Assembly: GCA_964442135.1 (NCBI GenBank)
Contig: CAYTYN010000001.1
Location: forward strand, 1 to 64,000
Source of the DNA: Avanaerovorax sp964442135
GTDB lineage: Bacteria; Bacillota; Clostridia; Peptostreptococcales; Anaerovoracaceae
DNA length: 64,000 bases
Direction: 5' to 3'
Positions 44,420-51,557 of this stretch are shown here, in pieces (position 1 is the first letter of the stretch; each line of letters starts with the position of its first letter). The notes below the pieces were generated by a model, which worked only from the letters and a program-made list of their open reading frames with translations, was not told the DNA's origin and did not search any database. Made by a program: the position numbers and the translations under genes.

Positions 44420-45250
44420 TTATTTACGCGGCGGAAGGGAAAGTATCTCTCTCGCTTCGTCAGGGGTAGCGATTTCTCTTCCCAGCAGCTTAGCAAGCTC
44501 TACTACCTTAGCTACCATTTCGCCGTTGCTCTTGGCAAGTACGCCCTTTTCGAGGTAGAGGTTATCCTCGAAGCCTACTCTCACATGTCCGCCCATAGCG
44601 ATGGTAGCCGCCGCAATGTGCCAGGCGTTCTTGCCTATGCCTGTCGCAGTCCATGTAGAGCCTGCCGGAATAGAGTCTGCCATGAATACCAGGTCTCTTA
44701 CGGTAGCAGACATCTGAACTCCGAGAACGAAGTCAAAGTGAAGGGGATGTACCAGCAAACCCTTTCTGTCAGCAACCTTCAGAGCCAGATCGATCATGCC
44801 CTTATCGAACACCTCCAGCTCAGGCTTGATCCCTCTCTCCTTAAGGATCTCGGCAAAGTTCTCGATGGTCGTGTTGGAATTTACGAATATCTCATCTCCG
44901 CCGAAATTGCAGGTGCCGCAGTCTAAGGTGGCCATCTCAGGAGTAGGTACGATCTCGGTAGACTGGAGTCTCTCCAGATCAGTCATTCCTACCGCGCCTC
45001 CGGTGGACGGCTGGATGATAACATCAGGACACTCCTTCCTGATCGCGTCGACGCATACCTGAAATCTTTCCCTGCTCTGGGTTGGAGTTCCGTCATCCTC
45101 TCTTACATGGAGATGGATGAGAGCCGCACCGGCGTCATAGGCTGATTTAGCCTCCCTTACAATCTCCTCTACAGTGTAAGGAACTGCGGGATTCTGCTCC
45201 TTGGTAACCTCCGCGCCGCATATACATGCACTGATGATAAGTTTTTCCAT
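44420..45250 (-). CDS. kce: 3-keto-5-aminohexanoate cleavage enzyme
   Basis: Kce is the zinc enzyme of lysine fermentation that converts 3-keto-5-aminohexanoate and acetyl-CoA to 3-aminobutyryl-CoA and acetoacetate. The 276-residue protein matches Kce more closely than the wider BKACE (DUF849) family: CGAEVTKEQNPAVPYTVEEIV, zinc ligands His46 and His48 in IHLHVREDDGTPTQ, IQPSTGGAVGMT, LDCGTCNFGGDEIFVN and GGHVRVGFEDN with the catalytic Glu. AAAGGAG precedes the ATG. It stands alone, away from other lysine-fermentation genes, in the place between rapZ and whiA where yvcK is usually found. Confidence 0.93.
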   Translation of the reverse strand: MEKLIISACICGAEVTKEQNPAVPYTVEEIVREAKSAYDAGAALIHLHVREDDGTPTQSRERFQVCVDAIRKECPDVIIQPSTGGAVGMTDLERLQSTEIVPTPEMATLDCGTCNFGGDEIFVNSNTTIENFAEILKERGIKPELEVFDKGMIDLALKVADRKGLLVHPLHFDFVLGVQMSATVRDLVFMADSIPAGSTWTATGIGKNAWHIAAATIAMGGHVRVGFEDNLYLEKGVLAKSNGEMVAKVVELAKLLGREIATPDEAREILSLPPRK

Positions 45251-45326
45251 TGGTCTTCTCCTTTAATTCTCTATTATCCTATACCCGCTTTACCAGGTAT
45301 TTTTGAACCTTATCCACATTATATCA

Positions 45327-46190
45327 TCAAATATCACGGTGTACAAGGGTCAGCCGGACCCCCTCTTTTCCACTCAGTCTTTCGTGAACACATCTGGCCA
45401 TAACCACGCTTCTGTGCTGGCCTCCGGTACATCCGAAGGCAATGTTGAGATGATACTTGCCCTCCTTCATGTATGCCGGTATCATCTTCATCAGCATAGC
45501 CTCCAGATCGTCTGCGAAATCCTTCGTCACATCATGCTTCATGACGTAGTTATAGACCTTCTTATTGTTCCCCGTAAGGTCTTTCAGGCTCTTGACGTAA
45601 TAGGGATTAGGGATAAACCTCATATCGAGAATCATATCCGCCTCAGCCGGTATGCCTTTCTTAAATCCGAATGACATGATGTTGACCGCAAAGGACGTCT
45701 CTCCCTTACCGTCACCGAAGAGTCTCTCTATCTCGTTCTTGAGATCAGCTACCTTCATACCTGTGGTATCTATGATGTAGTCCGCTGTATTCCTGACGTC
45801 TGCCAGGGCATTTCTCTCCTTTTCGATAACCTCTCTGCCGGTAGAGCCCGCAGCCAGGGGATGGCTCCTTCTGGTCTCGTTATATCTCTTTATCAGAGTA
45901 TCCACAGATGCTTCGATGAACAGAACCTTGCACTCTATCTTCTCGTCCTTCCTCAGCTTATCTATGAAGAACAGCAGGTCCGAGAAGAAGCCTTCCCCCC
46001 GCATGTCCGCTACAAACGCCGCCTTATCTATTTTCTTCTTTGACGAAGCGGTCAGCCTGACAAAGTCGTCGATGAGAGCCGGAGGCATGTTGTCCACACA
46101 GTAGTAGCCCCTGTCCTCAAACCAGTCGATTGCATTGGTCTTGCCGGCTCCGGAAAGTCCGGTCACGATCACGGTCTTTAGAACGTCCAT
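45327..46190 (-). CDS. rapZ: RNase adapter / nucleotide-binding protein RapZ (YvcJ)
   Basis: A 287-residue RapZ/YvcJ protein. Walker A GLSGAGKTNAIDWFEDRGY lies near the N-terminus, followed by YYCVDNMPPALIDDF, the RRSHPLA segment and the C-terminal domain with FGCTGGQHRSVVMARCVHERL. In E. coli RapZ controls glucosamine-6-phosphate synthase through small RNAs; in Bacillus YvcJ is a GTPase linked to competence. ATG 46190 is preferred over TTG 46199 on spacing from the ribosome binding site. Confidence 0.94.
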   Translation of the reverse strand: MDVLKTVIVTGLSGAGKTNAIDWFEDRGYYCVDNMPPALIDDFVRLTASSKKKIDKAAFVADMRGEGFFSDLLFFIDKLRKDEKIECKVLFIEASVDTLIKRYNETRRSHPLAAGSTGREVIEKERNALADVRNTADYIIDTTGMKVADLKNEIERLFGDGKGETSFAVNIMSFGFKKGIPAEADMILDMRFIPNPYYVKSLKDLTGNNKKVYNYVMKHDVTKDFADDLEAMLMKMIPAYMKEGKYHLNIAFGCTGGQHRSVVMARCVHERLSGKEGVRLTLVHRDI

Positions 46191-46195
46191 TCCCT

Positions 46196-46963
46196 TCAAC
46201 CCTCTTCATCAATTTCCTCAATATTAACGATCCGCTCTATATCCAGTCCGGCGTGCAGGGCCCTCAGGACTCCGTTCTCAAAGCTTCCCACTCGGTCGGA
46301 GGTGTGAGCGTCGCTGCTTACGACAAACTTAACGTCGTAACCGGCGCATATCCTTATTTCTTCCCCCGTAAGGTGGTCATGCCAGGTGCTGATCTCCATC
46401 CACGTCCCGTTATCCTCACAGGCCTTCGCCAGCTCTCTCATGTCGAAAGCCGCTTTATCACCGGGATGGGTCAGTATCCTTATGTCGTTCTCATAGAGAC
46501 ACCTTACCGTCATTTCGGTATTGGCCTTCATCAGCTTTTTCGCCGCTCCTGCCGGAACGAGTCCGGTTTTATACATGCCGTTTCTAAAGCAGTTTCCGTT
46601 GAACACGCCGTAGTGGTATCCGGCTATGACAAAATCGAAGATCTCCTTTTCTTCCTCCGTCAGATCGAGGTAAGGGGCTTTCTTCAGCACGTTGGCCTCC
46701 ACGCTCAAATATATGTCTATATCCGGATAGAGCTTGTTCAGTCTATCCGCTTCCCCTCTCATTATGGCGAGATCGCCCCGCTTGACTCCGTAAAAAACGT
46801 GCCCCGGTCCGTGATCGGATATGGCGATTCCCTTAAGTCCTTTTTCCAAAGCCGCTTTGACGTTGTCCTCCATGCTGCCTTTCCCGTGGGAAAAGGTGGT
46901 ATGGGTGTGATAGTCAAAGGTCATCCTGTATCTTCTTCCGTCAATTTCCGCCGTATTTTTCAT
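46196..46963 (-). CDS. PHP-domain metallophosphoesterase
   Basis: A 255-residue PHP protein. Metal ligands are seen in DYHTHTTFSHGKG, ISDHGPGH, the SVEANVL glutamate, ILTHPGDKAAF and the C-terminal VVSSDAHTSDRVG. Relatives include histidinol phosphatases and the PHP domains of polymerases; no his genes are nearby, so substrate is open. The position between murB and rapZ is common in Clostridia. It overlaps murB by 23 bp. Confidence 0.88.
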   Translation of the reverse strand: MKNTAEIDGRRYRMTFDYHTHTTFSHGKGSMEDNVKAALEKGLKGIAISDHGPGHVFYGVKRGDLAIMRGEADRLNKLYPDIDIYLSVEANVLKKAPYLDLTEEEKEIFDFVIAGYHYGVFNGNCFRNGMYKTGLVPAGAAKKLMKANTEMTVRCLYENDIRILTHPGDKAAFDMRELAKACEDNGTWMEISTWHDHLTGEEIRICAGYDVKFVVSSDAHTSDRVGSFENGVLRALHAGLDIERIVNIEEIDEEG

Positions 46964-47825
46964 CTATTATCCTCACTTCCGGTTCCAGTCTGACACCTGT
47001 CCTGTCGTAGACCGTGTTCTGAACCAGATGCATAAGGTCTATAATGTCCTGATAAGTCGCACCACCGGTGTTTATGACAAAGCCTGCATGCTTTGCCGAT
47101 ACCTGTGCTCCTCCTATACTTATACCCTTAAGTCCGCAATCCTCCACAAGCCTTCCGGCGAAATATCCCTCAGGTCTTTTAAAGAAGCTTCCCGCACTGG
47201 GATACTGAACCGGCTGCTTTTCGTTCCTCTTTTCCATGAGCTCCTTCATCCTGTCCCTGATGGTGTTACGGTCCCCTTTTTCCAGCCGAAGACCTATGGA
47301 TACGGCTATATCGCCGGTCTCCTGAAGAGCGCTGTGCCTGTAACTCATATTCAGGTCAGAAGCCTTCAGGGTCTTCAGTTCCCTTCCGTCCCGGGTCACC
47401 ACGTTAACCGTCTCTACGATATCCTTCATCTCTCCGCCGTAGGCCCCTGCGTTCATGAACACCGCGCCTCCGACGCTTCCCGGTATGCCTGAGGCAAATT
47501 CGAATCCGGACAGAGAATTATCGGCGGCAACAGAAGCCACCTTGCTCATGAGGACGGCGGCACCGCAAACAAGCAACGTATCGTCTTTTACAGATACATC
47601 CGAAAAGGCTTCTCCCAGCTTTATTACAGTACCCGGATACATGTCTGACGCGAACAGAGTGTTGCTTCCGTTTCCCAAGAGTATCCACTGTTCTCCCGTT
47701 CCCTCAAGCTCCCTTAGAAGCTCCATAAGCTCATCGGTGTTTTCCGCCACAGCTAACCTTTTCGCTTTTCCTCCGGTGCGGAAAGACGTCAGCTCTGACA
47801 TGTCCGCATCATACCTGTAATCCAT
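46941..47825 (-). CDS. murB: UDP-N-acetylenolpyruvoylglucosamine reductase
   Basis: MurB reduces UDP-GlcNAc-enolpyruvate to UDP-MurNAc, the second committed step of peptidoglycan precursor synthesis. The 294-residue FAD protein has LLGNGSNTLF, GFEFASGIPGSVGGAVFMNAGAYGGE, the catalytic serine in PSAGSFFKRP and the C-terminal LEPEVRII glutamate. Its ATG overlaps the stop of the preceding AI-2E family gene by one base. Confidence 0.95.
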   Translation of the reverse strand: MDYRYDADMSELTSFRTGGKAKRLAVAENTDELMELLRELEGTGEQWILLGNGSNTLFASDMYPGTVIKLGEAFSDVSVKDDTLLVCGAAVLMSKVASVAADNSLSGFEFASGIPGSVGGAVFMNAGAYGGEMKDIVETVNVVTRDGRELKTLKASDLNMSYRHSALQETGDIAVSIGLRLEKGDRNTIRDRMKELMEKRNEKQPVQYPSAGSFFKRPEGYFAGRLVEDCGLKGISIGGAQVSAKHAGFVINTGGATYQDIIDLMHLVQNTVYDRTGVRLEPEVRIIDEKYGGN

Positions 47826-49054
47826 TAAAGTACATCCTTTCTGTTAATGTCGTACTTGTTAAACTCTATGTAATCCCTTGTATCCTGAGGCAGCTCCTTC
47901 TTGGCCAGTTTTTTTCTTATGTATCTTCCGAAGTAGTAATACATTATGGCGAATACAGGAACTCCCAGCACCATGCCCATGAAGCCGAAAAGGCCTCCGG
48001 CGGTTATAATGGCGAACATAACCCAAAAGCTTGCCAGACCTGTAGTCTCTCCCAGTATGGCGGGGCCTATAACATTTCCGTCAAGCTGCTGTATCACCAG
48101 TATGAGGATGAGGAAATATACAGACTGGATCGGGTTCACCAGGAATATGATTAAAGCAGACGGTATGGCGCCGATAAAAGGCCCGAAAAACGGGATTACA
48201 TTGGTCACGCCTACGATGGTGCCCACCAGAACCGGATAAGGAAGGGACAGCACACGCATGGAAACAAAGCACAACAATCCTATTATGACCGAATCTATTA
48301 TCTTACCGTTTATAAACCCTCCGAAGGTTCTGTCGGCGAAATTGCCGAAGCTGAATATCTCATCGGATACTTTCTTTGATGTGGACGCCATCACTATTTT
48401 CCTTATCTGAGCTTTAAAGGTCTCCTTGCTGTTCAGGATGTATACGCAGGCTATTACTCCTACTATCACGTTCAGCGAAGTCCTGAGTGTTACTACAACG
48501 CCGGTAGAAATAGTCTCCATGTATCTCCCTATCATATCCATGAGATCGCTCTGAACCCATTCCAAAATCGCATCGTTTGACCTTTCCACCATGTTATCCA
48601 GAAAGGCCGCCATCGCCGGTGAGTTGAATTCCGATGTAATCCCTCGAACCCAATCTGTGAGAATGTCAAATCTCTCCGGCAGAGTTTGGATTATTCCCGT
48701 AATGCTTCTTATGAGCTCCGGTATGAGCAGGGCTATCAGACCGCCTACGAAGCTGAACAGAACCAAAAGCGAGACCACCGTGCCGATCAGCTTGGCCAGG
48801 GAAAAGGCCCGCTTCCTGTTTTTCAGCCTGATCAGCTTATACGACTTCCTGACCGCAAGATTGTATACGGGACAAAGCAAATAAGCCATGACGAACCCGT
48901 AGATAAACGGAGAAACTATACTTCTGACAGTGTACATAAACTCTGTGAATCCCGTAAAGTCCATGACAATACGGCAGAAAATAACAAGCGCCGCCCCTGT
49001 AACAAACAGGGTGACAGCAAGTTTAAAATACCTGCTCTTACGCAATCCTTTCAT
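47825..49054 (-). CDS. AI-2E transporter family membrane protein (YdbI/PerM)
   Basis: A 409-residue permease with about eight membrane helices: two near the N-terminus, a long amphipathic cytoplasmic or periplasmic helix region (about 100-190), then paired helices after 230 with the conserved VTNVIPFFGPFIGAIPSALI and QQLDGNVIGPAILGE motifs. The family includes Na+/H+ antiporters and autoinducer-2 exporters, so the substrate is unclear. ATG 49054 has AGGAGGGG; the frame to 49159 adds 35 non-conserved residues without a ribosome binding site. Confidence 0.88.
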   Translation of the reverse strand: MKGLRKSRYFKLAVTLFVTGAALVIFCRIVMDFTGFTEFMYTVRSIVSPFIYGFVMAYLLCPVYNLAVRKSYKLIRLKNRKRAFSLAKLIGTVVSLLVLFSFVGGLIALLIPELIRSITGIIQTLPERFDILTDWVRGITSEFNSPAMAAFLDNMVERSNDAILEWVQSDLMDMIGRYMETISTGVVVTLRTSLNVIVGVIACVYILNSKETFKAQIRKIVMASTSKKVSDEIFSFGNFADRTFGGFINGKIIDSVIIGLLCFVSMRVLSLPYPVLVGTIVGVTNVIPFFGPFIGAIPSALIIFLVNPIQSVYFLILILVIQQLDGNVIGPAILGETTGLASFWVMFAIITAGGLFGFMGMVLGVPVFAIMYYYFGRYIRKKLAKKELPQDTRDYIEFNKYDINRKDVL

Positions 49055-49211
49055 CGAATCCCCTCCTGCCTTTATACTAACACAGGCAGAGTTTTTTTTC
49101 CACAGTCGAGAATCCCTTTCCCCGGGAATATTTTTCCTTACCTTAGGTTTCCGCGTCACCGTCTCCCTTATTTATTTTTATAACTTTCTTTTGGTTTTTA
49201 TTAAAATGCTG

Positions 49212-49239
49212 TTGACTTTTATGCGCATATTCGTATAAT
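49212..49239 (+). promoter_or_regulatory. Strong promoter of the small protein gene at 49332
   Basis: TTGACT (49212-49217) and TATAAT (49234-49239) with 16-bp spacing. The transcript would carry a leader of about 85 nt that ends in a U-rich stretch (49301-49310) just before the ribosome binding site. Confidence 0.75.
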
Positions 49240-49331
49240 TACTTCCATAGACGGTCATGTCCGTGCCGACGTATCGGAAAATTCAGCCGGCGGACTGAGG
49301 TTTTATTTTTTTCGAAAGGAAGTATGTGAAA

Positions 49332-49571
49332 ATGCTTAAGACTGTCAAGACTAACTGTCCTACATATGTAGACCTGTTCATGGAGGATGGCCGCATAAAC
49401 ATGATTAACGGCAAAGAGCTCAATCCGGAGGGCGTAGAGAATATCATCTCCTACCTTGGCAAAGAGGTTGATGTGACTTTTGATAGCTTCTTGGACACCG
49501 TAAAAAAGAGCGGTAAACGGGATGGAGAAATGCATTTAAAAATGTATAACGGCGCTGTAAGCCTTATTTAA
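49332..49571 (+). CDS. Small conserved-looking protein of unknown function (79 residues)
   Basis: I do not recognise this protein. It starts MLKTVKTNCPTYVDLFMEDGRINMINGK by the ATG at 49332, chosen over GTG 49326 because GGAAG at 49318-49322 is spaced correctly. It has no membrane helix or signal peptide, one cysteine, and alternating hydrophobic residues that suggest a small alpha/beta domain. A near-consensus promoter, a leader and a terminator (49610-49667) make it a stand-alone expressed gene. The long U-rich leader could be a regulatory site. Confidence 0.6.
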   Translation: MLKTVKTNCPTYVDLFMEDGRINMINGKELNPEGVENIISYLGKEVDVTFDSFLDTVKKSGKRDGEMHLKMYNGAVSLI

Positions 49572-49609
49572 GATATTCATAAGATATGTTACTCCCCAGA
49601 GCCATATTC

Positions 49610-49667
49610 AAAAAAAGTGAGCTGTTCTCTCTGCCCGTCGCGCAGCAGGGTACCGGCTCATTTTTTT
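49610..49667. terminator. Bidirectional terminator
   Basis: An A7 run and TGAGC (49618-49622) pair with GCTCA (49656-49660) and a T7 run (49661-49667); an inner CTGC/GCAG hairpin strengthens the structure. It serves the convergent small protein gene and the phosphodiesterase operon. Confidence 0.7.
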
Positions 49668-50223
49668 AGAAGCGGTCGCTGTGGTTCAGGATGCCTCTGA
49701 GGAAACCGCCCTTAACCGCCTTTCCCTCCGTTGCCGTTCCGCCCGGAAACAGGGTATTATAAAACACCAGGCTGGCGAAAAAGCTGTTTTCGTCGGCCCG
49801 TATCACGGCGCAGGCTCCTCCTTTTCCGTCTCTGGGTCTGGTCAAGCTTCCCGGATTTATCAGGTATATACCATTTACATCTTCGCACATGGAAACGTGG
49901 GTATGGCCAAAGCATACGGCTCTGCACCCCTTTTCCTCCGCAGTATAAAGGAGGGTATTCAGGTCGTGATTCACTCCTTCCCCATAGCCGTGGGTTACCA
50001 TTATGTCTCCTCCCGGAGTTCCCACTATCTTCACGTCACGAGAAACCCCATCGCAATTGCCGCCTACCGCCACCAGAGGTACCCCTCCCTTATCCGAGAG
50101 CCGTCTGCCGTCGTCCAGACCGTCTCCGCAGTGGATGATCAGATCCGCTCCGCCGATCTTTTCATATATGCTGTATGCCTTGTCTATCTGTCCGTGAGTA
50201 TCGCTCACCACAAAAATCTTCAT
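49666..50223 (-). CDS. YfcE/MJ0936-type metallophosphoesterase
   Basis: A 185-residue phosphodiesterase of the calcineurin-like fold. The metal motifs are in order: VVSDTHG (near 6), IIHCGDGLDD, VGGNCD, MVTHGYG and CFGHTHVS, with the end motif INPGSLTRPRDG. YfcE enzymes split artificial phosphodiesters; the natural substrate is unknown. The start overlaps the dsdA stop by four bases (ATGA), so the two are coupled. Last gene of the sigma-54 regulator-dsdA unit. Confidence 0.9.
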   Translation of the reverse strand: MKIFVVSDTHGQIDKAYSIYEKIGGADLIIHCGDGLDDGRRLSDKGGVPLVAVGGNCDGVSRDVKIVGTPGGDIMVTHGYGEGVNHDLNTLLYTAEEKGCRAVCFGHTHVSMCEDVNGIYLINPGSLTRPRDGKGGACAVIRADENSFFASLVFYNTLFPGGTATEGKAVKGGFLRGILNHSDRF

Positions 50224-51542
50224 TGTCTGACCGTGAATTCCTTTCCGATTTCATAGTATTTATTCATCTCTTCCCCGGGCACCATGCTTCCCCCTGTTGC
50301 CCAGATAATGTGAACGGCGTTCTCCAGCTTATCCTTAAGGCCGTTCTTTATGAGATAAGCTTCAGACCCCAGCACGTGATGAGGGCCGGTGAAGCATGCG
50401 CACGCCGAAGGCTCCACCTCTATTCCTTCCGCGTCCTTTAGCTGAGCCAGGAAGGAATAGAGCTTATCGTCGTTAATGGTGAAGCACCCGTCCAAAAGGG
50501 TGTTCATTATAGTTCCGACCAGTCTGGACGGTCTGCCTACAGCCAGTCCGTCGGCAGCGGTTTTTCCGTCCAAGCCTATGTCCTGCACGGAAATCTTGTC
50601 GTGGAGTCCTGTCATCATGCCCAAGGTCATGGACGGAGCATGGGTAGGTTCTCCGAAGAACAGATGTATGTTTTTTCCGAATATCTCCTTGAGACCGAAG
50701 GTTATTCCGCCGGGTGCGCCTCCCACGCCGCACGGAATATAGACGAATACGGGATGTTCATTATCACAGGCTATGTTCTCCTCCTCGAACTGAGTCGCTA
50801 TTCTGCATGCTGCCACCGAATAGCCCAGGAAGAGGTCTGCCGAACCTTCATCGTCGACAAAGTGGCACCTTTTGTCGGCGGCGGCAAGGCGTCTTCCTTC
50901 AGCTACAGCCCTCTGATAATCGTCTTCGTATTCTACCACCGTCACGCCCTTTGAGCGGAGGAGGTCCTTCTTCCACTGACGAGCGTCGGCGGACATGTGG
51001 ACGGTGACCTTGAATCCCAGCTTGGCGCTTATTATCCCTATGGAAAGTCCCAGATTCCCCGTCGAACCTACGGCGACGCTGTACCGGCTGAAAAGCTCCC
51101 GAAACCTGTCCTCAGTCAGAATGCTGTAGTCGTCGTCTCTGGTCAGCTCCCCCTTTTCCACCGCCACCTTCTCAGCGAACTTGAGAACCTCGTATATGCC
51201 TCCCCTGGCCTTTACCGAGCCCGACACGGCCAGATGGCTGTCGCACTTCAGGAACAGCCTGCCCGGAATCGAAACTCCTGCGTCCTTCTCCAAAGTTCTT
51301 TTCATAGCCGGTATCTCCCTCAGGGGAGATTCTATAATGCCCCCCGTAGCCTCGGTCTCAGGAAAAGCCTTCATTATGTACGGCGCAAAACGGGCAAGTC
51401 TGGCCTCGGCGTCCAGTATGTCGCTGAGCCCGAAGGGTATGACCATCTCTCCGCCGGCGTTTTCATTGAGCCACATTATCTCCCGGCATTCCATCATATC
51501 GTTTATCACAGGGTGCTCTAAAATCAGCTTGTCTAAATCCAT
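50220..51542 (-). CDS. dsdA: D-serine dehydratase
   Basis: A PLP enzyme that converts D-serine to pyruvate and ammonia. The 440-residue protein follows DsdA closely: KCDSHLAVSGSVKARGGIYEVL with the PLP lysine Lys111, VGSTGNLGLSIGI, HMSADARQWKKDLLRSKG, and the phosphate-binding glycine loop PCGVGGAPGG. AGGAGG precedes the ATG. It begins 15 bp after the Kdd-like sigma-54 regulator and is almost certainly cotranscribed with it; no LysR-type DsdC is present. Confidence 0.94.
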   Translation of the reverse strand: MDLDKLILEHPVINDMMECREIMWLNENAGGEMVIPFGLSDILDAEARLARFAPYIMKAFPETEATGGIIESPLREIPAMKRTLEKDAGVSIPGRLFLKCDSHLAVSGSVKARGGIYEVLKFAEKVAVEKGELTRDDDYSILTEDRFRELFSRYSVAVGSTGNLGLSIGIISAKLGFKVTVHMSADARQWKKDLLRSKGVTVVEYEDDYQRAVAEGRRLAAADKRCHFVDDEGSADLFLGYSVAACRIATQFEEENIACDNEHPVFVYIPCGVGGAPGGITFGLKEIFGKNIHLFFGEPTHAPSMTLGMMTGLHDKISVQDIGLDGKTAADGLAVGRPSRLVGTIMNTLLDGCFTINDDKLYSFLAQLKDAEGIEVEPSACACFTGPHHVLGSEAYLIKNGLKDKLENAVHIIWATGGSMVPGEEMNKYYEIGKEFTVRQ

Positions 51543-51557
51543 TTTTCCTCCTAAGGT

